Assembly (NCBI GenBank): GCA_002068015.1
Contig: MVRV01000163.1
Coordinates: forward strand, 1-34,119
Reading direction: 5' to 3'
DNA: 34,119 bases
DNA from: Smithella sp. PtaU1.Bin162
Lineage (GTDB): Bacteria; Desulfobacterota; Syntrophia; Syntrophales; Smithellaceae
Position numbers and translations under genes: made by a program
Notes under the pieces: model-generated
Seen by the model: only the letters and a program-made list of their open reading frames with translations
Told to the model about the DNA's origin: nothing
Database searches by the model: none
In this document: one piece after another, positions 26,284-34,119 of the stretch
How positions within the stretch are numbered: the first letter of the stretch is position 1
Layout of the letters: every line of letters starts with the position of its first letter

Positions 26284-28155
26284 CTATCGGAAAATCATTT
26301 CCATTTTTTTCATCATGATGAGCACAGCCGAGACGGCGCCTTCGGTCATACCGGGAATGCGTTCCATCTGGCCTATGGTGGCAGGTGCAATGCGGGTGAG
26401 TTTGGTGCGCAGTTCGTTGGACAGCCCTGGAACCGCCGCATAATCAAAATTCGGGGGAATTTTCTTTTTTTCCTGCTCTTTGAGCCGCCGGACGGATTCG
26501 AACTGGCGCTTGATGTATCCTTCGTATTTTGTTTCTATTTCCATCTGCTTTTTGACGAAGAGATCATTTTCCGGCTCCCCGCCGGGGAATTCCGCAAGGT
26601 CATCATAGGCAATTTCATGTCTTTTCAAAAGGCCGTAAAGCGTTGTGGCGTTCACAAGAGGTGGCGATTGCCTGGAGGCAAGTATTTCATTGATCCGGGG
26701 CGACGGTTTGACGGGTGATGATTTCAGTTTTGCGATGCCCTGTTCAATCCGCTTCATTTTATCCTGCAGGTCGCGCAAAAAAATATGGTCAATCAGTCCC
26801 AGTTCGCAGCCCTTGGCCATCAGCCGGATTCCGGCGTTGTCTTCCCGCAGAATCAGCCTGTACTCGGCGCGTGATGTAAACATACGGTAGGGCTCATCCA
26901 CCCCCCGGGTAATGAGATCGTCGATCATTACGGCCATGTAAGCTTCGGAACGATCCAGCAAAAATGGCGGCGCGCCCTGCAGAGCGCGGACGGCGTTAAT
27001 TCCCGCCCAGAGCCCCTGGGCCGCCGCTTCTTCGTAGCCGGATGTGCCGTTGATCTGACCGGCCAGATACAAACCGGAAATCAATTTCGTCTCCAGAGTG
27101 TTTTTAAGCTGGCTGGGCTGAACGAAATCGTATTCGATGGCATATGCCGGCCGCATGATTTCGGCCTGTTCCAAACCGCGGACAGAGTGGACAATCCGGT
27201 ACTGCAATTCGAGGGGCAGGCAGTTGCCCAGGCCCTTGGCATAAATCTCTTCAGTATCCAGCCCTTCGTGTTCCAGCACGACCGGATGATTCTGGCGTTC
27301 AGTAAAGCGCATGACTTTGTCTTCCAGCGAGGGGCAGTAGCGGGCACCGACACCTTTAATGACACCGGCGTAGAGGGGCGAATGCCGGATGTTTTCCCGA
27401 ATTATTTCATGTGTTGCGGTGGATGTGGCGGTGAAATAGGAAGGGAGTCTTTCCGGTCTGAGCGCCTTGGTGGTAAAGGAAAACGGTTGTGGGTCGTGGT
27501 CACTGTCCTGGCGGGTAAGCGGGGTAAAATCAATGGAGGAAGCGCGCAATCGGGGCGGCGTGCCGGTTTTCATCCGCCCGACTTCAAAACCTAGTTCTTT
27601 GAGCTGATGGGCGAGTCCCACCGAGGCCAGTTCTCCGGCGCGGCCCGAAGGAGTCTGTGATGTGCCGATATGCACCAGACCGTTTAAAAACGTCCCGGTA
27701 GTAATGACGACTTTTTTTGCTCCGTAGAAATAGCCGCTGGCATCGAGTACACCTTTAACCGTGCCGTTTTCAACGACCAGCGATTCCACCATGGCCTGGC
27801 GGAGGGAGAGATTCCGCTGTTTTTCCACTGTCGCCTTCATCGTCAGGCGATAGAGTTGCTTGTCGCATTGCATCCGCGATGATTGAACGGCCGGGCCCTT
27901 GGAGGCGTTGAGCAGCCGGAAATGTACGGCGGTTTTATCGGTTACCTTGCCCATCTCTCCGCCCAGGGCGTCTATTTCCTTGACGAGCTGGCTTTTAGCA
28001 AGTCCCCCGACGGCGGGATTGCACGACATGAGGGCAATCGAATCCAGATTGATATTAAATAAAAGCGTCTTTGCGCCCATGCGTGCGGAAGCAAGCGCCG
28101 CTTCACAGCCGGCATGTCCGCCGCCAACCACCAGAATGTCATATTGATCCGCCAA
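26284..28155 (-). CDS. mnmG: tRNA uridine-5-carboxymethylaminomethyl modification enzyme MnmG (GidA)
   Basis: 623 residues. Works with MnmE to modify the wobble uridine of certain tRNAs, using FAD and a folate donor. The FAD-binding motif GGGHAG is at 11-16. Both conserved cysteines are there: C45 in SCNPAVGG and C274 in [11 protein letters not shown]. Other family motifs are [18 protein letters not shown] and the C-terminal helical domain ending with [13 protein letters not shown]. The start is TTG at 28155 with GAGGTG seven bases upstream, and the first residues [16 protein letters not shown] fit the family. MnmE is not nearby. It stands alone, divergent from the radical SAM gene. Confidence 0.97.
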   Translation of the reverse strand: MADQYDILVVGGGHAGCEAALASARMGAKTLLFNINLDSIALMSCNPAVGGLAKSQLVKEIDALGGEMGKVTDKTAVHFRLLNASKGPAVQSSRMQCDKQLYRLTMKATVEKQRNLSLRQAMVESLVVENGTVKGVLDASGYFYGAKKVVITTGTFLNGLVHIGTSQTPSGRAGELASVGLAHQLKELGFEVGRMKTGTPPRLRASSIDFTPLTRQDSDHDPQPFSFTTKALRPERLPSYFTATSTATHEIIRENIRHSPLYAGVIKGVGARYCPSLEDKVMRFTERQNHPVVLEHEGLDTEEIYAKGLGNCLPLELQYRIVHSVRGLEQAEIMRPAYAIEYDFVQPSQLKNTLETKLISGLYLAGQINGTSGYEEAAAQGLWAGINAVRALQGAPPFLLDRSEAYMAVMIDDLITRGVDEPYRMFTSRAEYRLILREDNAGIRLMAKGCELGLIDHIFLRDLQDKMKRIEQGIAKLKSSPVKPSPRINEILASRQSPPLVNATTLYGLLKRHEIAYDDLAEFPGGEPENDLFVKKQMEIETKYEGYIKRQFESVRRLKEQEKKKIPPNFDYAAVPGLSNELRTKLTRIAPATIGQMERIPGMTEGAVSAVLIMMKKMEMIFR

Positions 28156-28179
28156 TATATTTCACCTCAAATCAAATGC

Positions 28180-28224
28180 TTGCACTTGTTTTATTTTAAT
28201 AGTATTGCGGCAAAAAAAACACAA
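28180..28224. promoter_or_regulatory. Divergent, overlapping promoters for mnmG and the radical SAM gene
   Basis: Plus strand: TTGCAC (28180-28185), 17 bases, TATTGC (28203-28208), leading to TTG 28243. Minus strand: TTGTGT (28224-28219), 17 bases, TATTAA (28201-28196), leading to TTG 28155. Both are moderate matches and they overlap, so the two genes may compete for polymerase. Confidence 0.3.
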
Positions 28225-28242
28225 CATAAAAAAGAGGCAACT

Positions 28243-29181
28243 TTGGCCAAGCCCGATTTCTGGAAAAACAATAAACGCTACTATGATTTGAAAAGCTACT
28301 GGCGCAATCTGTTCGGCTGCACCGTCCATAAGCTGCAGATTGATGCCGGCTTTACCTGCCCCAACCGCGATGGGCGGGTGGCCTCCGGTGGCTGCATTTA
28401 CTGCGACGGCCGGGGATCGAATTTGCGCCGGAAGGGAGCGCTGCCCGATGTTTCCGAACAAATTGCTTCGGGCAAAAAATATTATGCAGCATCAGCATCT
28501 AAATATATTGCTTATTTTCAAACATTTACGAATACTTACGCTTCCGTGGATAAATTACGGACGCTCTATGATGAGGCTTTAGCCGAAAAAGACATAATTG
28601 GACTTTCCATAGGGACGAGGCCGGATTGCCTCGAAACGGAAGTCATGGAATTGTTGAGCGGATATGCAAAAAAGTATCATGTGTGGGTCGAACTCGGTTT
28701 ACAGTCAATTCATGACAAAACATTGCAACTCATTAATCGGGGACATAATTCTAAGCAGTTTCTCGATGCGGTAAATGCTTTGGCTGCTCACGGTTTAAAC
28801 ATTTGTGTGCATATTATCATCGGTCTGCCGGGTGAAAGTGACAAAGATGTGATGGAGACGGGCAAGATACTCGCCACACTCCCGGTTCAGGGAATAAAAA
28901 TTCATTCTCTCTTAGCGCTCGAAGGAACAGCCCTGGGCGATATGTATAAAAAAGGAGCGCTAACCATGATCAGCAGGGAAAAATATGCGGAACTTGCGGC
29001 ATCCGTGCTGGAAGTTCTGCCGCCGCAGATGGTCATTCAGCGCCTGACCGCCGACGGCTACCGCGATATCTTTCTGGCGCCGTCATGGGCAATGAATAAA
29101 CTGAATGTCTTAAATACAATCAACAAAGAGCTGGAGAGAAGAAATTCTTATCAGGGTATTTATTATAAAGGTCAGGAATAA
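28243..29181 (+). CDS. Radical SAM protein of the YhcC/TIGR01212 family
   Basis: 312 residues from TTG 28243. C39, C51 and C54 (FTCPNRDG...GGCIYC) are the [4Fe-4S]/SAM ligands in the long-spaced form of this family. Later motifs (LSIGTRPDCL, WVELGLQSIHD, HIIIGLPGE, KIHSLLALEGT) fit the radical SAM barrel of YhcC and related Elp3-like proteins. The biological reaction is not known to me; a tRNA or other RNA modification role has been suspected for the wider group. The open frame extends to 28114, but that would overlap mnmG and adds an unrelated N-terminus; GAGG sits 6 bases before TTG 28243. Likely transcribed together with or just before hisH (66-base gap). Confidence 0.88.
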   Translation: MAKPDFWKNNKRYYDLKSYWRNLFGCTVHKLQIDAGFTCPNRDGRVASGGCIYCDGRGSNLRRKGALPDVSEQIASGKKYYAASASKYIAYFQTFTNTYASVDKLRTLYDEALAEKDIIGLSIGTRPDCLETEVMELLSGYAKKYHVWVELGLQSIHDKTLQLINRGHNSKQFLDAVNALAAHGLNICVHIIIGLPGESDKDVMETGKILATLPVQGIKIHSLLALEGTALGDMYKKGALTMISREKYAELAASVLEVLPPQMVIQRLTADGYRDIFLAPSWAMNKLNVLNTINKELERRNSYQGIYYKGQE

Positions 29182-29247
29182 ATTAATTATTGTAATTTGA
29201 GCATAAAAATTGCTAATTAGTCCCCCTGATTTACCGGAAGAAAATTT

Positions 29248-29877
29248 ATGATAGCAATTATTGATTATAAGGCCGGCAATCTGACCAGTGTTGCCCGGGC
29301 CCTCGAAAATATCGGGGAAGAATACCTGATTACCGATGAAAGCTGCCTTTTGAAGAAGGCCACTCATGTCATTTTTCCCGGAGTCGGTGCGGCCGGCGAG
29401 GCAATGAATTACTTGCGCGAAAAAAAACTCGCTGCCTGGATCAGGGAATGGGTTAATGAGGGGAAGCCCTTGATGGGTATTTGCCTGGGCACCCAGATTA
29501 TACTGGAGTACAGCGAAGAAAATGATACTTCATGCATCGGTCTGGTTGCCGGCAGGACGAAAAGGTTTTCGGATAAGATGACTGAGAGCGGAATCCCTTT
29601 AAAAATTCCCCATATGGGCTGGAACAGCGTCGCTTTCCGCAGAAGTCATCCGGTCTTCGAAAATATCAATCCGGAAGCGGAGTTTTATTTTGTTCATTCC
29701 TATTATCCGGCTCCGGCCGATGACACCGCCGTTTTGGGAATAACCGGTTACGGGATCAATTTTTGTTCGGTGCTGGCGGTGGAAAATCTTGTTGCTATGC
29801 AGTTTCATCCGGAAAAAAGTGGTCGTCCGGGATTGCAGATCCTGCGGAATTTCTGTGCCTGGAGGCCGTTATGCTGA
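29248..29877 (+). CDS. hisH: Imidazole glycerol phosphate synthase, glutaminase subunit
   Basis: 209 residues. Class I amidotransferase that supplies ammonia to HisF in histidine synthesis. The catalytic triad is C79 (MGICLGTQ), H187 and E189 (MQFHPEKSG). MGWN at 123-126 is the HisH-specific motif near the HisF interface. GGAAG lies upstream of ATG 29248. Its stop overlaps the start of hisF (ATGCTGA), so the two are translationally coupled. No other his gene is in the window. Confidence 0.95.
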   Translation: MIAIIDYKAGNLTSVARALENIGEEYLITDESCLLKKATHVIFPGVGAAGEAMNYLREKKLAAWIREWVNEGKPLMGICLGTQIILEYSEENDTSCIGLVAGRTKRFSDKMTESGIPLKIPHMGWNSVAFRRSHPVFENINPEAEFYFVHSYYPAPADDTAVLGITGYGINFCSVLAVENLVAMQFHPEKSGRPGLQILRNFCAWRPLC

Positions 29878-30650
29878 GTAAACGGATAATTCCCTGCCTC
29901 GATGTGCGGGCCGGCAAGCTCACCAAAGGGATCAGGTTCAAAGGCAATGTGGATATAGGCGATCCGGTGGAGGCGGCGCGGGAATATTACGATCAGGGTG
30001 CGGACGAAATAGTTTTCTACGACATCACAGCTTCCTCAGATGAGCGGAACATCATGATTGATGTTGTCGAGCGGGTGGCGCGGACAATTTTTATCCCGTT
30101 TTCCGTCGGCGGCGGCATTCGTAATCTGGATGACATGCGCAAAGTAATTCTTGCGGGAGCGGAAAAGGTCAGTGTTAATTCCGCTGCAGTGGTTAATCCC
30201 GAAATAATTACCGAGGGCGCCGGGGCCTTCGGCAGCCAGTGTATTGTCCTGGGAATGGATGTGAAAGAAGTGGAAAAAACTAAAAAGATTCCCTCCGGTT
30301 ACGAAATTGTCATTCACGGCGGAAGAAAATTTACCGGCATTGATGCGCTGTGGTGGGCACGAGAGGCGGAAAGACTCGGTGCAGGTGAAATTTGTCTGAA
30401 CTCTATTGATGCTGACGGAACTCAGGACGGCTATGAGCTTAATTTAACGGCGCTGATTTCGGAAAATGTCCATATTCCTGTTATTGCGTCAGGTGGCGCG
30501 GGGAAACCCGAACATCTGGCTGCGGTACTTACGACGGGGAAAGCCGACGCGGCGCTGATCGCTTCCATGGTACATTACCGGACATATACAATTGCCGGGA
30601 TCAAACAATATCTGCACGAACACCAAATCAAAACGAGAATGTCCTGGTAG
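29871..30650 (+). CDS. hisF: Imidazole glycerol phosphate synthase, cyclase subunit
   Basis: 259 residues from ATG 29871. A (beta/alpha)8 barrel that closes the imidazole ring and releases AICAR and imidazole glycerol phosphate. The two catalytic aspartates are at the classical positions D11 (PCLDV) and D130 (LGMDVKE). Phosphate-binding motifs VGGGIR (79-84) and ASGGAG are intact. The frame could be extended 36 residues into hisH, but GGAGG is five bases before ATG 29871 and the normal N-terminus [12 protein letters not shown] begins there. Pairs with hisH. Confidence 0.96.
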   Translation: MLSKRIIPCLDVRAGKLTKGIRFKGNVDIGDPVEAAREYYDQGADEIVFYDITASSDERNIMIDVVERVARTIFIPFSVGGGIRNLDDMRKVILAGAEKVSVNSAAVVNPEIITEGAGAFGSQCIVLGMDVKEVEKTKKIPSGYEIVIHGGRKFTGIDALWWAREAERLGAGEICLNSIDADGTQDGYELNLTALISENVHIPVIASGGAGKPEHLAAVLTTGKADAALIASMVHYRTYTIAGIKQYLHEHQIKTRMSW

Positions 30651-30665
30651 GGTGATTAATTGTGC

Positions 30666-30695
30666 TTGACGAAAGTCTTTTTATTTTCTTAAAAT
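30666..30695 (+). promoter_or_regulatory. Sigma70-type promoter of pdxS-pdxT
   Basis: TTGACG at 30666-30671 and TAAAAT at 30690-30695, 18 bases apart (17 if the -10 is read one base earlier). The transcript would begin about 70 bases before the pdxS start. The rest of the 122-base gap after hisF is AT-rich with no clear terminator. Confidence 0.5.
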
Positions 30696-30772
30696 TACAA
30701 AATGTAAAAAATGTGATAGGTGTTTTTATCAGTTTGAAATGAACATATTTATCAAGTTAGGAGGCAACTAAA

Positions 30773-31654
30773 GTGGATGCAACAAGACATGAATTGAATA
30801 TCCAGCTGGCGCAGATGTTAAAGGGCGGCGTCATTATGGATGTAACCAACGTGGAACAGGCCAAAATCGCCGAAGAGGCCGGTGCCGTGGCTGTAATGGC
30901 GCTGGAACGCGTACCTGCCGATATTCGCAAGCAGGGAGGCGTGGCCCGCATGTCTGATCCCGCCATGATTGCCGAAATTAAGAAGGCTGTATCCATTCCG
31001 GTTATGGCCAAAGCGCGTATCGGCCATTTTGCCGAGGCACAACTTTTGGAAGCTCTGCGTATTGATTATATTGATGAAAGCGAAGTTTTAACTCCGGCCG
31101 ACGAGGAATGTCACATTGACAAAACGAAATTTTCGATTCCTTTTGTCTGCGGCGCCAGAAATCTGGGTGAGGCCCTGCGCCGGATAGCCGAAGGTGCAGC
31201 CATGATCCGCACAAAAGGTGAGGCCGGAACGGGAAATGTTGTAGAAGCCGTGCGTCATATGCGGACAATGAACCGCGAAATTCGGGAGCTTATCCGGATG
31301 CCCGTAGAGGAAGTAACCGGGTTTGCCAAAACAAACGGCCTGCCTTATGAACTGGCGCTTAAAGTGAGAGAATTGGGAAGACTGCCGGTGGTTAATTTTG
31401 CCGCAGGCGGTATTGCCACTCCCGCCGATGCCGCGCTCATGATGCAACTCGGCTGCGACGGAATTTTCGTGGGATCGGGCATATTCAAATCGGCGAACCC
31501 CGGGGTGCGGGCGCGGGCCATTGTCAAAGCGACCGCTTATTTCAACGATCCGCAGAAAGTGCTGGAAGCTTCGATGGGTTTGGGAGAGGCCATGCCCGGT
31601 CTGGAAATATCGCAAATCCCGCCGGAACAGCGACTGGCTGGGCGGGGCTGGTAA
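30773..31654 (+). CDS. pdxS: Pyridoxal 5'-phosphate synthase, synthase subunit
   Basis: 293 residues. Builds PLP from ribose 5-phosphate, glyceraldehyde 3-phosphate and ammonia (DXP-independent route). The key residues of the barrel are at the family positions: D23, K80 (VMAKARIGH), and K148 in [10 protein letters not shown]. The conserved stretch from GGVIMDVTN through [10 protein letters not shown] is intact. The start is GTG 30773 with a consensus AGGAGG at 30759-30764. PdxS normally forms a dodecamer decorated with PdxT. It makes the cofactor needed by the aminotransferase upstream. Confidence 0.97.
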   Translation: MDATRHELNIQLAQMLKGGVIMDVTNVEQAKIAEEAGAVAVMALERVPADIRKQGGVARMSDPAMIAEIKKAVSIPVMAKARIGHFAEAQLLEALRIDYIDESEVLTPADEECHIDKTKFSIPFVCGARNLGEALRRIAEGAAMIRTKGEAGTGNVVEAVRHMRTMNREIRELIRMPVEEVTGFAKTNGLPYELALKVRELGRLPVVNFAAGGIATPADAALMMQLGCDGIFVGSGIFKSANPGVRARAIVKATAYFNDPQKVLEASMGLGEAMPGLEISQIPPEQRLAGRGW

Positions 31655-31685
31655 ATTTTCACCGGTTCTTTGAGAATGTGCATTT

Positions 31686-32360
31686 ATGGTTGCAAAGAAG
31701 AACGACAACTCTTCCGGTATTATCGGTATCCTCGATTTGCAGGGTGGAGTTCATGAACACTTGGATCATCTTCACAGGCTGGGCATTGCCGGACGGAAGG
31801 TTAAACAAGCAGCTGACTTTGATAATCTTGCCGGTCTTATAATTCCCGGCGGTGAAAGTTCCTGTATCTTCCGGCTGCTCAATATTTTTGAAATCAAAAA
31901 TCCTTTGCTTGCCGCCTGCAGGCAGGGGATGAAAATATGGGGTACTTGTGCCGGTGCCATATTACTGGCAAAAAAAGTAGTCGGTGAGAACGCCTGTTTG
32001 GGCTTAATCGATATTGAAGTCGAACGCAACAGTTTCGGCAGCCAGCTCGACAGTTTCAAAAGCGAAGCCCGGATTCCCGAAGTGGATGCAGACTCGATTC
32101 CCCTCACTTTTATTCGCGCGCCTAAGATATTGAACGCCGGTAGCACAGTGAAAGTTCTGCTGAAAATCGGCGATTACATCGCGGCGGCGGAAAACGATAA
32201 TATTCTGGTAACCATATTTCATCCCGAATTAACGGCTTCCACCGCCTTCCATCGCTATTTTGCGGCCAAATGCAAAGTGTCTTGCCGGATAAATACCGAA
32301 AGCCGTGCTGATGAAGGTTGGAATTACTGCAGTTGGACCAGACATGCCCGCATTGCCTGA
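31686..32360 (+). CDS. pdxT: Pyridoxal 5'-phosphate synthase, glutaminase subunit (odd C-terminal tail)
   Basis: 224 residues, longer than the usual 190-200. Glutaminase that feeds ammonia to PdxS. The triad is complete: C88 (WGTCAGAIL), H179 and E181 (IFHPELT); the oxyanion region GGESS is at 55-59. The family normally ends soon after HRYF, here at 189-192. The extra 32 residues include a Trp/Cys/Arg-rich end unlike a protein tail and run over a NifX-like start in another frame; a shift of one base after about residue 200 would meet a TAA at once. So the tail may come from a frameshift or deletion. The glutaminase part is intact and probably works. Ribosome-binding site is weak. Confidence 0.92.
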   Translation: MVAKKNDNSSGIIGILDLQGGVHEHLDHLHRLGIAGRKVKQAADFDNLAGLIIPGGESSCIFRLLNIFEIKNPLLAACRQGMKIWGTCAGAILLAKKVVGENACLGLIDIEVERNSFGSQLDSFKSEARIPEVDADSIPLTFIRAPKILNAGSTVKVLLKIGDYIAAAENDNILVTIFHPELTASTAFHRYFAAKCKVSCRINTESRADEGWNYCSWTRHARIA

Positions 32361-32373
32361 TTGCAACGGTTAA
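32311..32373 (+). pseudogene. Possible remnant of a NifX/NifB-type FeMo-cofactor-binding domain gene
   Basis: In the +1 frame relative to pdxT, ATG 32311 opens a 20-codon frame, MKVGITAVGPDMPALPDCNG, then TAA. The start resembles the N-terminus of small dinitrogenase iron-molybdenum cofactor domain proteins, which often begin MKIAITAxGPDLDA followed by a DPRFG motif. The rest of such a domain (about 100 residues) is not present in any frame after it. It could be a deletion remnant or chance likeness. Confidence 0.3.
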
Positions 32374-32420
32374 TTTATAAAATGTGGTAAAAGTATTGGT
32401 AGTAGAGTAAGATAGCATTC

Positions 32421-33335
32421 ATGGATGTCAGATTTATCAACCCTTTTCTGTACGGTACCGAAGAAGTACTTTCCAAGATGGTTTCTATATCGCCTGTCGC
32501 CGGCAAACCGTTTGTGAAAACAGATGATACCGCTCACGGTGATGTCTCCGGCATCATCGGTATGACCGGTGATGCCGTAGGTTCTCTGGCCATTACTTTC
32601 AGTGAAGAAAGTATTATTTATATTGCCGGTAAAATGCTCGGTGAAAATTATAAGGATCTGAACAGGGAGGTACTGGATACCGTAGGGGAGCTTACCAACA
32701 TGATTTCCGGTGCCGCCAGAAAAATGATGGAAAAAGATAATCTGAAAGTCATTGCCGCTATTCCCACGATTGTCTTCGGCAAATCTCATACGGTACGCCA
32801 TATTGTTAAAGGTCCCAGCATTGTCATTCCTTTTTCGACGGAAAAGGGATCATTTGTCCTCGATATCTGTCTTCAATCCCAGATTAAGCAAAAAGAAGCG
32901 CAGCTTCCTGCGAATAAATCAGCCAATACCAAAATAGCCGAAAGCGGTAAGCCGTCTTTGCCCAAAACCGGGCCGGGAATAATAACGCAGGAAAAAATTG
33001 AAATTGATTTGAACAAACCGATAGCTCTGGAAAGCAAAGATATAGGAGAACGCCTCAATAGATTAAAACAGATTTTATCCGAGGTTCTGTCTACAAGAGA
33101 GACAATGGAAAAACAGCTCAGAGATCAACCCTTTATGGAAACAGCACAAAGGATGCGTTATAAGAAAGCACTTCCCGCTTATGAAGTTAAAATTAAAAGG
33201 TTAAAGCTGGATATATCGGCTGCGGAAACATTGTTCCGGATGTCGAAGGAAGATCTGGAAAATCCGAAAATCAAGCCTCATTTCCAGCATTATCCTACAA
33301 AGCAGGCCACTCCCAAACCGGAGAATAAAAAGTAG
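32421..33335 (+). CDS. CheX-like chemotaxis phosphatase domain with long C-terminal extension
   Basis: 304 residues. Residues 1-150 look like a CheX/CheC-type domain (FINPFLYGTEEVLSKM; helix VLDTVGELTNMISGAARKMM; later IPFSTEKGSFVLDICLQ). The E-x-x-N catalytic motif of CheX phosphatases is E90-L-T-N93, so dephosphorylation of a CheY-like receiver is plausible. Residues 150-200 are a low-complexity, Lys/Pro-rich linker. Residues 205-280 are strongly helical, charged and probably coiled coil. The last about 30 are basic and disordered. I do not recognise this C-terminal part; CheX is normally only about 150 residues. Weak ribosome-binding site. Possible target: the receiver of the kinase at 2640-4970 or a CheY outside the window. 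Confidence 0.75.
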   Translation: MDVRFINPFLYGTEEVLSKMVSISPVAGKPFVKTDDTAHGDVSGIIGMTGDAVGSLAITFSEESIIYIAGKMLGENYKDLNREVLDTVGELTNMISGAARKMMEKDNLKVIAAIPTIVFGKSHTVRHIVKGPSIVIPFSTEKGSFVLDICLQSQIKQKEAQLPANKSANTKIAESGKPSLPKTGPGIITQEKIEIDLNKPIALESKDIGERLNRLKQILSEVLSTRETMEKQLRDQPFMETAQRMRYKKALPAYEVKIKRLKLDISAAETLFRMSKEDLENPKIKPHFQHYPTKQATPKPENKK

Positions 33336-33356
33336 CTTTTTTGAGCTCGGTAATTC

Positions 33357-34119
33357 ATGAATATTCTTCAATCCATCGAAAAAATTTTCTTTGCCAACGG
33401 CCGCTACTGGGGCGGGCTCAATTCCTCACTTTATAACAGCGGATCAATCTGGGCTATGAATACAGGCATTGAATCAGCTGATCTTAATATGGTCTGGAAC
33501 GAAAAACCTCTGACTGCCGGAAACTTAAAGGATATTCAGTATATTAAAAATCATTTCCGGAAAGCCCGGTTGCCCTTCTGGTGGTGGGTTTTTCCGGGAG
33601 CTTCGTCCCTCAATACAGGCAATATGCTGAAAGCGGAAGGCCTGTCTCTTGTAGTGAGCGTTCCCTCCATGTTTGCCAATTTAACTTCCCGGGCCGGCGA
33701 GAGTACCGATAATAATCTGCAGATTCGGCAAATTAAAAACAAAGAAGATCTGTCCTTATGGGAAGAAGTTTCCTTTGCAGGCTTTGACTTTCCGCGGGAG
33801 ACAAGAAAACAGTATCACCGGTTTGTCGGTACGTTCAACCTCAAATCCGATTCGCCGCAGAAGTTTTTTCTTGCTTTTGTGAATCGTCAGCCGGTTGCTA
33901 CCTCGTTATTGTTTATGCATGAAAATGCGGGCGGGATTTACTTTGTCTCCACATTGTCTTCCGAGAGGAAAAAAGGGATTGGTCTTACTTTGACTCTGGC
34001 GACCATGCGTTTTGCAAAAAATGCCGGAGCCGCCTTCGTTACTTTGCAATCATCCCCCGACGGTTTACGGGTTTACAAGCAGGCTGGGTTTAAGGAATAT
34101 TGTAAAGCTGACGTATACA
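33357..34119 (+). CDS. GNAT-like acetyltransferase, N-terminal part (cut by right edge)
   Basis: 254 codons are visible from ATG 33357 and the frame is still open at the window end. Residues 120-250 resemble a GNAT N-acetyltransferase: the acetyl-CoA motif is SERKKGIGLTLTLATM (202-217), preceded by strand FLAFVNRQPVATSLLF and followed by GAAFVTLQSS and VYKQAGFKEY, a typical end of the fold. The N-terminal 110 residues, with a WWW stretch at 75-77 and MFANLTS, are like a degenerate first GNAT half seen in some acetyltransferases. The substrate is unknown. It starts 21 bases after the CheX-like gene, so probably in the same transcript. The ribosome-binding site is poor. Confidence 0.7.
   Translation, partial: MNILQSIEKIFFANGRYWGGLNSSLYNSGSIWAMNTGIESADLNMVWNEKPLTAGNLKDIQYIKNHFRKARLPFWWWVFPGASSLNTGNMLKAEGLSLVVSVPSMFANLTSRAGESTDNNLQIRQIKNKEDLSLWEEVSFAGFDFPRETRKQYHRFVGTFNLKSDSPQKFFLAFVNRQPVATSLLFMHENAGGIYFVSTLSSERKKGIGLTLTLATMRFAKNAGAAFVTLQSSPDGLRVYKQAGFKEYCKADVY

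Noticed and set aside
28114-28242. 43-codon extension of the radical SAM gene
   Set aside because: It overlaps the divergent mnmG start and its promoter region; TTG 28243 has a proper ribosome-binding site and fits the family.
29763-29870. 36-codon extension of hisF
   Set aside because: It lies wholly inside hisH; ATG 29871 with GGAGG gives the standard 259-residue HisF.
1-34119. CRISPR arrays, tRNA or rRNA genes, transposases or phage genes
   Set aside because: No repeat-spacer pattern, RNA gene core or mobile-element protein was found; coding regions look like ordinary core genome.

Overview
The window looks like core chromosome from a mesophilic deltaproteobacterium (Desulfobacterota), perhaps a syntrophic lineage of the Syntrophus/Smithella kind. 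This is an inference from protein flavour only: a PAS-LuxR type C-terminus, a NifA-like sigma54 activator, a ferredoxin-rich split glutamate synthase and type III glutamine synthetase next to a type I-alpha enzyme. I see no rRNA, tRNA, CRISPR, insertion sequence or phage gene.

Layout. 1-6536 holds signalling and motility pieces: the 3' end of a LuxR-type regulator, a PilZ protein, a D-2-hydroxyacid dehydrogenase (minus strand), a membrane hybrid histidine kinase, and a motA-motB pair (minus strand). 6728-14072 is a minus-strand operon carA-guaA-carB-purF with almost no spacing. 14225-22912 is a minus-strand nitrogen-assimilation operon: three-gene glutamate synthase (glutaminase, FMN/Fe-S synthase, and a GXGXG domain fused to an FAD/NAD(P)H/ferredoxin subunit), then glnN, then glnA. 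Directly upstream on the same strand is a GAF-AAA+-Fis activator of sigma54 (start re-assigned to 24794). A very good sigma54 promoter lies before the glutaminase gene and a weaker one before glnA. 25047-34119 carries a class I aminotransferase, mnmG (minus), a YhcC-like radical SAM protein, hisH-hisF, pdxS-pdxT, a CheX-like protein with a long tail, and a GNAT-like acetyltransferase cut by the right edge.

How the genes work together. Glutamine links most of the window: two glutamine synthetases make it, glutamate synthase recycles it, and PurF, CarA, GuaA, HisH and PdxT use it as an ammonia donor for purines, pyrimidine/arginine precursor, GMP, histidine and pyridoxal phosphate. The sigma54 activator next door is the likely switch for the assimilation operon.

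Starts were moved from the longest open frame for carB (GTG 11399), glnA (15556), the sigma54 activator (24794), the radical SAM gene (TTG 28243) and hisF (29871), each on ribosome-binding-site, family-length or overlap grounds. The most notable oddities are shared dyads around the activator gene, a hairpin between carB and purF, and a broken NifX-like start overlapping the extended tail of pdxT. I do not see an obvious undescribed multi-gene system; the unusual content is in regulation and gene arrangement.
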